Below, piece after piece: positions 1 to 5,998 of a stretch of 8,935 bases of DNA. The translations under genes and the position numbers were made by a program. Position 1 is the stretch's first letter, and each line of letters starts with the position of its first letter. The notes below the pieces were generated by a model that was not told the DNA's origin, searched no databases, and saw nothing but the letters and a program-made list of their open reading frames with translations. This DNA comes from Comamonadaceae bacterium (lineage in GTDB: Bacteria > Pseudomonadota > Gammaproteobacteria > Burkholderiales > Burkholderiaceae_C): the NCBI GenBank assembly GCA_947371775.1, contig CANBQX010000076.1, positions 1 through 8,935 of the forward strand, written 5' to 3'.

Positions 1-341
1 CCTGCCTGCGCTCGCTGGGTTTGGCCGCGCGCTACGTGAGTGGTTACCTGCTCACCGAGCCACCACCGGGCCAGCCCCGGCTGACGGGTGCGGATGCCTC
101 GCATGCCTGGGTTTCGGTGTACCTGCCCGACTTGGGTGGCAGCCGCGGCCTGCCCCATGGCGGCTGGCTGGACTTGGATCCGACGAACAATCGCGCAGGC
201 CTGGGAACGCCGGGCCCGGACTATGTGCGTTTGGCAGTGGGTCGGGACTTTGCCGATGTGTCGCCCTTGCGTGGGGTCTTGCAAGGCGGGGCGAACCACA
301 CCTTGACGGTGCGGGTGACGGTGGCGCCGGTGTCCGTCTGA
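1..341 (+). CDS. Transglutaminase-like cysteine peptidase, C-terminal part (5' end outside window)
   Basis: The open frame enters the window at base 3 and ends at TGA 339-341. The visible part reads CLRSLGLAARYVSGYL, then ASHAWVSVYLPD, then GWLDLDPTNN, then a tail with YVRLAVGRDFADVSPLRGV. This is the usual C-terminal half of the bacterial transglutaminase-like family (PF01841), with the catalytic His in the SHAW motif and the catalytic Asp in DPTN. The catalytic Cys normally lies about ten residues before the CLRSLG segment, so it falls outside the window. Relatives are often encoded beside alpha-E and ATP-grasp-like proteins; that neighbourhood cannot be seen here. The stop codon overlaps the acyltransferase start (TGATG). 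The last 47 codons before VSV-stop recur at 1457-1597, so this gene end is probably recombinant. The cellular substrate is unknown. Confidence 0.85.
   Translation, partial: CLRSLGLAARYVSGYLLTEPPPGQPRLTGADASHAWVSVYLPDLGGSRGLPHGGWLDLDPTNNRAGLGTPGPDYVRLAVGRDFADVSPLRGVLQGGANHTLTVRVTVAPVSV
192..332 (+). repeat. 141-bp direct repeat, copy 1 (transglutaminase 3' end)
   Basis: This segment matches 1457-1597 over exactly 141 bases with no gap. I counted three mismatches, at about 211, 235 and 240. All three fall in third codon positions and leave the 47 encoded residues (RAGLG to VTVAPV) unchanged. Both copies begin on a codon boundary. Outside the repeat the two flanks diverge at once: before it AACAAT against GTGCCC, after it TCCGTC against GCGCAG. 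The copies enclose the acyltransferase gene. Confidence 0.95.
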
Positions 342-1372
342 TGAATTTCTTTGCAATGTGCAACGGTATGTTCTCGGGGAGCAAAAACATACCGGCACGC
401 AACAACTTCGACCTGGTCCGCTTTTGCTTGGCCATGGTGGTTTGTTGGGTCCACGCGAGCATCCTGTCTGGGCAGCCGGCGCTGGCCCCTATCCAGGATT
501 TCTTGAGCTCGGAGATTGCCGTTCAAGGATTTTTCGCCGTCAGCGGGTTTCTGATTTTAATGAGCTACGAGCGCTCAAGCTCGATGAAGTCTTACGTCGA
601 AAAGCGGGTGCGCCGTCTGGTGCCTGCCTACGTCACTGTCATTGTTTTGAGTGCTTTGCTGCTCAGTGCCTTTAGCAGTGCGCAAGACTTTTTCTTCACC
701 CGCGACTGGTGGGCCTACCTGGCGGCCAATCTGAGCTACTTGAATTTTCTGCATCCGGAACTTCCGGGTCTGTTTCAAGGCAATGTGGTTCACGCGGTCA
801 ACGGTGCCCTTTGGACCTTGAAGGTGGAGATTGCGTTTTACCTCTCGGTACCTGCATTGGTCTGGATCATCGGGCGGGTGGGGGCGGCGCCCGTGTTGCT
901 CAGTACCTATGTCCTGTCATCGATCTATGCAAGCTTCGTCGGTGGACCGCTTCAGCATCAATTGCCGGGCGAGTTGCGCTACTTCATGGCGGGGGCAGCC
1001 TGCTACTACGGGTGGCCTTATCTGCAAAACCGGTGGAAGCTCGTGGCCGCAATCTGCGTGGCGCTTTTTGTTATCGGAAAATTTATCCCGCTCGGATTCA
1101 TCATGCCTGCGGTCGTCGGCACCTTGGTGATTTGTACAGGGTTCGCCCTCTACTTGGGAGGCTTTGGCAAATATGGCGATTTCTCCTATGGCGTTTACAT
1201 CTTGCATTTCCCCATCATCCAAACTTTGACCCAGACGGGCGTGTTCGAGCGCAGCCCGTGGGGCGGTCTGTTGCTTGCGGTTGCTCTGACGCTGGCTGGC
1301 GCTGTCATTTTGTGGAAACTCATTGAGAGCCGGTTCTTGCGCCGTCGCAACAGTAATCTAGACATGGCATAG
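341..1372 (+). CDS. Acyltransferase family 3 integral membrane protein (OafA/YrhL-like)
   Basis: This 343-residue polytopic membrane protein probably transfers an acyl group, often acetyl, onto a cell-surface polysaccharide or lipid. It fits the acyltransferase-3 family (PF01757). The N-terminal motif FDLVRFCLAMVVCWVH (residues 23-38) holds the conserved Arg27 and the likely active-site His38. Other family marks are FFAVSGFLI (64-72), the basic loop EKRVRRLVPAY (87-97), LWTLKVEIAFYL with Glu163, and DFSYGVYILHFPI (280-292). The end is basic, as usual. About ten hydrophobic segments are visible. ATG 341 overlaps the previous stop, which suggests translational coupling; in-frame ATGs at 356 and 368 are alternatives, and none has a clear ribosome binding site. 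Base composition looks lower in GC than the flanking genes (by eye). Together with the repeat on both sides, this points to acquisition by transfer. The acyl acceptor cannot be named. Confidence 0.88.
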   Translation: MNFFAMCNGMFSGSKNIPARNNFDLVRFCLAMVVCWVHASILSGQPALAPIQDFLSSEIAVQGFFAVSGFLILMSYERSSSMKSYVEKRVRRLVPAYVTVIVLSALLLSAFSSAQDFFFTRDWWAYLAANLSYLNFLHPELPGLFQGNVVHAVNGALWTLKVEIAFYLSVPALVWIIGRVGAAPVLLSTYVLSSIYASFVGGPLQHQLPGELRYFMAGAACYYGWPYLQNRWKLVAAICVALFVIGKFIPLGFIMPAVVGTLVICTGFALYLGGFGKYGDFSYGVYILHFPIIQTLTQTGVFERSPWGGLLLAVALTLAGAVILWKLIESRFLRRRNSNLDMA

Positions 1373-1373
1373 A

Positions 1374-1464
1374 CCTAGCGCGGCCGCAAATGTTCCGTGG
1401 CCACACCGATGAGCGGTGTGCTCGGGGCAACCCGACCTGCAGTCGGGTTATGTGCCCGCGCAGG
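1374..1464 (+). other. Paired hairpins at the right-hand repeat junction
   Basis: Two perfect inverted repeats lie in tandem between the acyltransferase stop and the second transglutaminase fragment. The first is CACACCG-ATGAG-CGGTGTG at 1402-1420 (7-bp stem, 5-nt loop). The second is AACCCGAC-CTGCA-GTCGGGTT at 1429-1449 (8-bp stem, 5-nt loop). Imperfect outer arms, CCTAGCGCGG at 1374-1383 and CCGCGCAGG at 1456-1464, could close a larger fold around both hairpins. No T-tract follows either stem, so a standard intrinsic terminator is not supported. They may be a remnant of the recombination junction, an RNA 3'-end structure for the acyltransferase transcript, or chance in GC-rich DNA. Confidence 0.5.
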
Positions 1465-1597
1465 CCTGGGAACGCCTGGCCCGGACTATGTGCGTTTGGC
1501 GGTGGGACGGGACTTTGCCGATGTGTCGCCCTTGCGTGGGGTCTTGCAAGGCGGGGCGAACCACACCTTGACGGTGCGGGTGACGGTGGCGCCGGTG
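1457..1597 (+). repeat. 141-bp direct repeat, copy 2
   Basis: This is the second copy of the repeat at 192-332, shifted by 1265 bases and about 98% identical (three mismatches in 141, all synonymous). It starts abruptly after the paired hairpins and ends two codons before a TAG stop. Confidence 0.95.
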
Positions 1598-1606
1598 GCG
1601 CAGTAG
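1457..1606 (+). pseudogene. Orphan C-terminal fragment of transglutaminase-like gene
   Basis: The frame encodes RAGLGTPGPDYVRLAVGRDF and continues to VTVAPVAQ-stop (TAG 1604-1606). This is the same tail as the upstream transglutaminase but with a different last two residues. It lacks the catalytic His and Asp segments, so it cannot be an active enzyme. The frame is open back to a GTG at 1397, but those extra residues have no family resemblance and no convincing ribosome binding site. The likeliest reading is that this is the original 3' end of the resident gene, stranded when the acyltransferase came in with its own copy of the gene end. An expressed small protein is possible but unlikely. 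Confidence 0.8.
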
Positions 1607-1714
1607 GCCCCGAGAACCCCTTCTGCTACAGTGGTCTTTTAGGCAGCCACGGCAACGAGGCTTTGCGCTCGGACCGCGTATTGGCGCTTGGGCGGGCCTT
1701 TTGGGATCACCTTT

Positions 1715-3736
1715 ATGCGTTTTGTCATCCGGCCCAACCAGGCAGTCAGCGTCTTTGCAGCACTGACCATTGTGGCGGTACTGGCCACCACGGCCTTGCT
1801 GTTGTGGAGCCTGCGCGCCGGAGAGTTGCGCCATTCCCGGCTTGAGACCGTCAGCCTCACCGAAATGCTGATGGAGCAAACCCACAAGCAACTGGAAACG
1901 GTGGACCAGGTGATGATCGATGTACAGGAGCGGCTGGCATCGAACTACGGCAGCCAATTGGCACTCGATAGCGAGTTGACCCGGCTCCTGTTGGCCACGC
2001 GGGTTGCCGGACACCCCCAAATCCATTCGCTGTTTTTATTGGATGCACACGGCCAGATGGTCAATGCATCCAAGACGCCGGACGCGGATACAAGCCATGC
2101 GCGCACAGCGGCCTACTTCACGGCGTTTGGCGTGGGGCAAACCAAGGGCGTTGCGCTGGATCGACCCAGCCGCCACCCCGGCGATGGCCGCTGGACGGTG
2201 CGAATGTCGCGTGCCCTGGAGGCGGCCGATGGCCAGTTCCGCGGTGTCATGGTGGCCGAGGTCGATTTGGCAGATGTGGAGGCGTCCTTCGTCCGCGCCC
2301 GGCTCGACTTTGTGCGGCCGATCACGATGTACCTGGAAGACGGGACTTTGCTCGCCAGTTGGCCCCACCGCGAAAACGACTTGGGCGCCAAGGCCATGGA
2401 GTTGAACCAGCAGCATGTCCCCACTAGCGCAGACGGAGTGCAAACGCTGGTGCATGCAGGCGGCGACGGTGCGCGCGCCGTGTTTGCCTTGGGGCACTTG
2501 CAAGAGTTTCCTATCCTGCTTGCCGTAAGTGACGACGAGGAGCAAAGCCTGGCCTCGTGGCGCGAGGTCGCCATCCCCATTCTTATTGCCGTGGTGTTAC
2601 TGTGTGTGTTTACCCTGTTTGTGGCCTATTTTTTGAGCCAAAAATTGCTGCGCGAGGCCGCCTTGGCCACGGCATTGACGGATGCGGACAACCTGTATGT
2701 GCATACGGTGGAGTCGGTCAAAGATGCGATCGTGGCGGTGGATGAAGCCTTGAACATTCGCCTCTTCAATCCGGCAGCAGAAGCCATGTTTGGATTTAGC
2801 CAAGCGCAGGCGCTGGGCCAACCGCTGTCCCTATTGCTGCCGTCGCAAGCGCGCCCGCGCCACGACCAATTGGCCACGGCGTTTGGCAAAACACAGGACA
2901 GCCCGCGCGCGATGGCCGGGCAGCTGGAGATCTTCGGCCAGCGGCGTGACGGCACCGAGTTTCCGATCGAATCGTCCATCTCTAAAACAGAAATTGGCGG
3001 CAAGCTGCAAATGACCGCTGTGCTGCGCGACGTGACCGAGCAGCGCCGCGCCAAGTTAGAGCTGCAAACCATCAACTCCCAGTTGCGCGCTTTGTATGTC
3101 GACCAACAAACGGTGCGCGAGGACGAACGCACCCGCATATCGCGCGAGTTGCACGACGACCTGGGTCAGCAGCTCACCGGCTTGAAGCTCAATTTGCTGT
3201 GGCTGGTGGGGCGGATGAAAGAAGGGCGTGGGGTGGACCAGGAGCACTTGGATGGCATGCGCCAAACGCTCAACGGCGCCATCAGTTCGGTGCGACGCAT
3301 CGGCTCTGAACTGCGCCCAGCCATCCTGGACGAGCTGGGTTTTGCGGATGCGGTGGCCTGGCAAACCCGCGAACTCGCCAAGCACAGTGGCTTGCAAGTC
3401 GACCTCAACCTCGGCAGCCCCAACCTGGTGCAGGGCGAGGTGTTGTCGACCGCTTTGTTTCGCATCGTGCAAGAGTCGCTGACCAATGTGGTTCGTCATG
3501 CCCAGGCCACAGCGGTTCTGGTCTCTCTGGAGCAGGTTCCCCATCGATTGGTACTGCGCATCGTGGACAACGGCATCGGTGTGCCGGACACGCCGAACAT
3601 GGGTGGCATTGGCATGGTCAGCATGCGCGAGCGTGCCCGCGCCGTCGGTGCCAATTTGCGCGTTTTTCGCCACGACGGCGGTGGCACGACGGTGGAAGTC
3701 ACCATGGACCTGGCGCAGCAGGAGGCGCACGCATGA
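1715..3736 (+). CDS. Membrane sensor histidine kinase: Cache-like sensor, PAS, HisKA_3, HATPase_c
   Basis: This 673-residue kinase should sense a periplasmic and/or cytoplasmic signal and phosphorylate the next gene's product. The order is TM1 (about 10-32), a periplasmic region of about 245 residues resembling a Cache/PDC domain (IHSLFLLDAHGQMVNAS, RWTVRMSRAL, GVMVAEVDL), TM2 (about 285-307), a PAS domain (about 326-445), HisKA_3 with H-box ISRELHDDLGQQ and phospho-acceptor His480, and an ATPase domain with N-box QESLTNVVRH (Asn591), DNGIG (618-622) and GGIGMVSMRER (630-640). PAS His383 sits in RPRHD at the position of the FixL haem ligand. I chose ATG 1715, with GGGA about eight bases upstream; TTG 1688 would add nine residues without a better site. 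No CXXCH motif is present, so it is not a c-haem sensor. The end overlaps the regulator gene by four bases (ATGA). No strong promoter was seen in the 108 bases after the pseudogene. The signal is unknown. Confidence 0.93.
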   Translation: MRFVIRPNQAVSVFAALTIVAVLATTALLLWSLRAGELRHSRLETVSLTEMLMEQTHKQLETVDQVMIDVQERLASNYGSQLALDSELTRLLLATRVAGHPQIHSLFLLDAHGQMVNASKTPDADTSHARTAAYFTAFGVGQTKGVALDRPSRHPGDGRWTVRMSRALEAADGQFRGVMVAEVDLADVEASFVRARLDFVRPITMYLEDGTLLASWPHRENDLGAKAMELNQQHVPTSADGVQTLVHAGGDGARAVFALGHLQEFPILLAVSDDEEQSLASWREVAIPILIAVVLLCVFTLFVAYFLSQKLLREAALATALTDADNLYVHTVESVKDAIVAVDEALNIRLFNPAAEAMFGFSQAQALGQPLSLLLPSQARPRHDQLATAFGKTQDSPRAMAGQLEIFGQRRDGTEFPIESSISKTEIGGKLQMTAVLRDVTEQRRAKLELQTINSQLRALYVDQQTVREDERTRISRELHDDLGQQLTGLKLNLLWLVGRMKEGRGVDQEHLDGMRQTLNGAISSVRRIGSELRPAILDELGFADAVAWQTRELAKHSGLQVDLNLGSPNLVQGEVLSTALFRIVQESLTNVVRHAQATAVLVSLEQVPHRLVLRIVDNGIGVPDTPNMGGIGMVSMRERARAVGANLRVFRHDGGGTTVEVTMDLAQQEAHA

Positions 3737-4404
3737 ACACCCCCAAATGGCAAGTGCTGATTGCCGACGACCACGCCATTATTCGAAATGGCCTTAAAAA
3801 TATTTTGGCGGATACGCCCGATTTCGAAGTCGCAGGGGAGGCCGGCAACGGCAACGCGGTGCTGGACTTGGTGCGCCAGCGTGACTGGTCGCTGGTGGTG
3901 CTCGATATTTCAATGCCAGGGCGCAATGGGCTGGAGTTGATCAAGTTGATTCAGGCCGAGCGGCCACGCCTGCCGGTACTGATCTTCAGCATGCACCACG
4001 AGGAGCAATACGCGGTACGCGCCATCCGGGCCGGGGCACGGGGCTATTTGTCCAAAGAAGGGGACATGGATTTGCTGTTGCCGGCCATGCGTCGCCTGGC
4101 GCAGGGCGGCCGGTACATCAGCCCCAAAGTGGCTGAGCTGTTGGCGATGGACGTGTCACCGGTGGGCCACGACCTGCCGCACACGGCGCTCAGCAACCGG
4201 GAGTTTGAGGTGTTTAGTCGTATCGTGCGCGGCGTCAGCATGTCGGCCATCGCCGATGAACTGTCGCTGAGCATCAAGACCGTCAGCACCCACAAAACCA
4301 ACATCCTGCACAAAATGGGCATGGCGGGGCAGGTGGAGCTGGTGCGCTATGCCTTGGAGCACCACCTGCTGGACGATACGCCCACCCATCCGCCTCAATC
4401 CTGA
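3733..4404 (+). CDS. NarL/LuxR-family response regulator
   Basis: This 223-residue regulator has an N-terminal receiver domain (about 6-120). It carries the acidic pair Asp12-Asp13, phospho-acceptor Asp58 in VVLDISMPG, Ser86 at the switch position and Lys108 in LSKEG. The C-terminal LuxR-type helix-turn-helix (about 150-210) includes LSNREFEVFSRIVRG and IADELSLSIKTVSTHKTNIL, the recognition helix. Length and order are normal for the NarL/FixJ class that pairs with HisKA_3 kinases. The start ATG lies inside the kinase stop (ATGA), so the two are probably translated together as a cognate pair. Its position 171 bases before the cytochrome operon, with a strong palindrome in the gap, makes it the prime candidate for control of that operon. 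That target is inferred, not shown. Confidence 0.95.
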   Translation: MNTPKWQVLIADDHAIIRNGLKNILADTPDFEVAGEAGNGNAVLDLVRQRDWSLVVLDISMPGRNGLELIKLIQAERPRLPVLIFSMHHEEQYAVRAIRAGARGYLSKEGDMDLLLPAMRRLAQGGRYISPKVAELLAMDVSPVGHDLPHTALSNREFEVFSRIVRGVSMSAIADELSLSIKTVSTHKTNILHKMGMAGQVELVRYALEHHLLDDTPTHPPQS

Positions 4405-4440
4405 GCGGCCGCGTCGCGCTCCCACCTTCACCGCAGGTTC

Positions 4441-4460
4441 GCCTAGGAATATTCCGAGGC
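4441..4460 (+). promoter_or_regulatory. 20-bp near-perfect palindrome, candidate operator
   Basis: GCCTAGGAATATTCCGAGGC is self-complementary over 20 bases except for one pair (A4445 against G4456). Its core GGAATATTCC is perfect. It lies 36 bases after the response regulator stop and about 115 bases before the mtoD-like start. Size and symmetry fit the binding site of a dimeric regulator such as a LuxR-type response regulator, but it does not match the NarL heptamer consensus. As RNA it could also form a hairpin with an ATAT loop followed by CTGTTTT, so a weak terminator for the two-component operon is the alternative. Confidence 0.5.
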
Positions 4461-4501
4461 CTGTTTTCATCGCTGTCCGATGGTATTGGGCGGCCACCTT
4501 G

Positions 4502-4564
4502 TTGACACTTGGTTCCAGTCTTAGGCAGGCATGCGTCTGTCAAAGCCGAATCCAACTTTTGACA
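4502..4564 (+). promoter_or_regulatory. Candidate promoter region with three TTGACA/TGTCAA words
   Basis: TTGACA at 4502-4507 equals the sigma-70 -35 consensus, but no good -10 box lies 15-18 bases further on (GCAGGC at 17-bp spacing), so any promoter here would probably need an activator. TGTCAAA at 4538-4544 and TTTGACA at 4558-4564 form an inverted repeat with a 13-base gap, directly before the AAGGTG ribosome binding site. The six-base word thus occurs three times in 63 bases, which could reflect a repeated protein-binding site or a 5'-leader hairpin that affects translation. No transcription start can be fixed from sequence alone. Confidence 0.3.
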
Positions 4565-4575
4565 AGGTGAACACC

Positions 4576-4935
4576 ATGGCACAACGCAACTCTTACCGTT
4601 TCACAACACTCGCAGCGGGCGCTGCACTGTGTTTCGCAGCGTTTTCGGCCCACGCAGAAGTGGACGTGGAAGCGGCCAAGGCCCTGGCCCGACAGAACAA
4701 CTGCCTGAAATGCCACGCCATTGACAAAGACAAAGACGGCCCCTCGTACAAGAGCGTGGCTGAAAAATTCAAGGGCAAGGCGGGTGCGGAAGCCCGTTTG
4801 ATCGAGCACATCATGTCCGGTGAAAAAGCCAAGTTCCCTGACGGACACGAAGAAGAACACAAGATCGTCAAGACATCTCCGCCCAAAGACATGGCCCAGA
4901 TCAAGAACCTGGTGCAGTGGATCTTGTCGCAGTAA
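4576..4935 (+). CDS. mtoD: Periplasmic monoheme class I cytochrome c, MtoD-like
   Basis: This 119-residue precursor has a Sec signal peptide (residues 1-27, cleavage likely after SAHA). The mature cytochrome is about 10 kDa, with one haem site CLKCH (43-47). The fold pattern is class I/c552-like: an N-terminal helix with the haem motif, then GPSYKSVAEKF, and a C-terminal helix IKNLVQWILSQ. The usual Met of the MPP motif is Ser101 (TSPPKD), while His91 and His95 lie just before. This fits the bis-histidine haem reported for MtoD of Sideroxydans lithotrophicus. The role would be electron shuttling across the periplasm between the outer-membrane conduit and the inner membrane. I chose ATG 4576 because AAGGTG (4564-4569) precedes it and the signal peptide begins there; ATG 4531 would add 15 unlikely residues. 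It is the first gene of the operon, 39 bases before mtoA. The symbol rests on context and motif; a generic c5/c552 cytochrome is the alternative. Confidence 0.85.
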   Translation: MAQRNSYRFTTLAAGAALCFAAFSAHAEVDVEAAKALARQNNCLKCHAIDKDKDGPSYKSVAEKFKGKAGAEARLIEHIMSGEKAKFPDGHEEEHKIVKTSPPKDMAQIKNLVQWILSQ

Positions 4936-4974
4936 TTGCCCACCCCGAAGCACTACCTTTTGCTGGGAATCGTC

Positions 4975-5982
4975 ATGAAAAAAATCTCCAAACTGCTCGC
5001 TGCCTGCGCCGTGTTGGCAGGCCTGTTCGCTGCACCCGCCTGGGCGCAGGACAACAACTTGCCCGAACTCGCGGCGGGCGCCAGCAAATCTGCCTTGGCG
5101 CAAGACGCTTTGAAAAAAGACGCGGTGTGCACCAAGTGCCATGACGAAAGCGAAAACGCGCCCATTCTCAGCCTGTACCAGACCAAGCACGGGGTGCGCG
5201 GTGACTCCCGCACACCCACCTGCCAGTCCTGCCACGGCGCCAGCGCAGACCACTTGAAGGGCGACACCAGCGGCAAAGGCCGCCCCGCACCCGACCATGT
5301 GTTCAAGAAAGGGGTGTATTCGGCCTCTGGTGACAAAGAGCGCGCGGACCAGTGCCTGAGCTGCCACAAAGGCGGAAAACGCAACAACTGGGACGGCGGA
5401 CAACACCAAAACGCCGGAGTGGCCTGCAACGACTGCCACGTGGTGCACAGACCCAAAGACAAACTGCAAGACAAGAAAACCCAATCCGAAGTCTGCTACA
5501 GCTGCCACAAGGACCAGCGCGCTGACGGCAAAAAACTCTCGCACCATCCGGTGGCAGAAGGCAAAGTCGGCTGCGCGGACTGCCACAACCCGCATGGCTC
5601 TACCGGCCCCAAGATGTTGAAGAAAAACACGGTGACCGAGACCTGCTACCAATGCCATGCAGAAAAACGCGGCCCCTTCCTGTTTGAGCATCAGCCCGTA
5701 AGCGAAGACTGCGCCAATTGCCACACACCCCATGGTTCCAACATCTCGCCTTTGTTGAAATCGCGTCCTCCCTTCTTGTGCCAGGAGTGCCATGACGGCA
5801 CCCATGCCAGCGGCACGCCTGCCGGTCCCAACGCCGCAGGACGCCAAGGCGGGCTCTCAACGGTCGGTCCCTCAGGCGCCGCGCTGTACCCCAGCAAGAA
5901 CCTGGTGGGCAACGCATGCATGAACTGCCATCGGCAGGTTCACGGAACCAACAGCCCTGCGGGCGGTTACCTCCAACGCTAA
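4975..5982 (+). CDS. mtoA: Periplasmic decaheme cytochrome c, DmsE/MtrA family (MtoA-like)
   Basis: This 335-residue precursor has a signal peptide (1-24, PAWA then QDNN) and exactly ten CXXCH sites, beginning at residues 52, 83, 127, 151, 174, 200, 224, 246, 269 and 315. Non-motif histidines are spaced through the chain (for example His72, 158, 207, 253, 323) and could supply the distal ligands. Length and haem count equal those of MtrA, MtoA and DmsE, and the ending CMNCHRQVHGTNSPAG is typical of the family. These proteins sit inside an MtrB/PioB barrel and form a haem wire through the outer membrane. Start ATG 4975 begins the signal peptide and has GGGA at 4965-4968; ATG 4936 would add 13 residues. 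The barrel gene follows after 16 bases. Whether it oxidises Fe(II) (MtoA role) or reduces metal (MtrA role) cannot be told from sequence. Confidence 0.95.
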   Translation: MKKISKLLAACAVLAGLFAAPAWAQDNNLPELAAGASKSALAQDALKKDAVCTKCHDESENAPILSLYQTKHGVRGDSRTPTCQSCHGASADHLKGDTSGKGRPAPDHVFKKGVYSASGDKERADQCLSCHKGGKRNNWDGGQHQNAGVACNDCHVVHRPKDKLQDKKTQSEVCYSCHKDQRADGKKLSHHPVAEGKVGCADCHNPHGSTGPKMLKKNTVTETCYQCHAEKRGPFLFEHQPVSEDCANCHTPHGSNISPLLKSRPPFLCQECHDGTHASGTPAGPNAAGRQGGLSTVGPSGAALYPSKNLVGNACMNCHRQVHGTNSPAGGYLQR

Positions 5983-5998
5983 TTCAAGGGGATTCATC

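Noticed and set aside
341..1456. Insertion sequence or transposon carrying the acyltransferase
   Set aside because: No transposase, no terminal inverted repeats at the insert ends, and the flanking repeat (141 bp, coding) is far longer than a target-site duplication.
1374..1464. Integron attC site after the acyltransferase
   Set aside because: The folded shape is suggestive, but there is no RYYYAAC/GTTRRRY core pair at the expected ends and no integrase or second cassette in view.
1688..1714. TTG start giving a nine-residue longer kinase
   Set aside because: ATG 1715 has a GGGA site at normal spacing and begins a typical short cytoplasmic head before TM1.
1607..1714. Sigma-70 promoter for the two-component system
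   Set aside because: Several weak TTG/TAT-like words exist, but none pairs a good -35 with a good -10 at proper spacing.
1390..1845. 151-codon + frame across the pseudogene and kinase start
   Set aside because: It overlaps the well-supported kinase in another frame and shows no domain or ribosome binding site.
4404..4440. Intrinsic terminator right after the response regulator
   Set aside because: The sequence is GC-rich but I found no stem followed by a T-tract in this stretch; the only stem is the later palindrome with four Ts.
4441..4460. NarL-type binding site
   Set aside because: The palindrome does not contain the TACYYMT/AKRRGTA heptamers expected for NarL, so only a generic operator is claimed.
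4540..5847. 435-codon open frame on the minus strand
   Set aside because: It lies fully opposite the mono- and decaheme cytochrome genes; the reading is a low-complexity shadow made by their codon bias, with no family motif.
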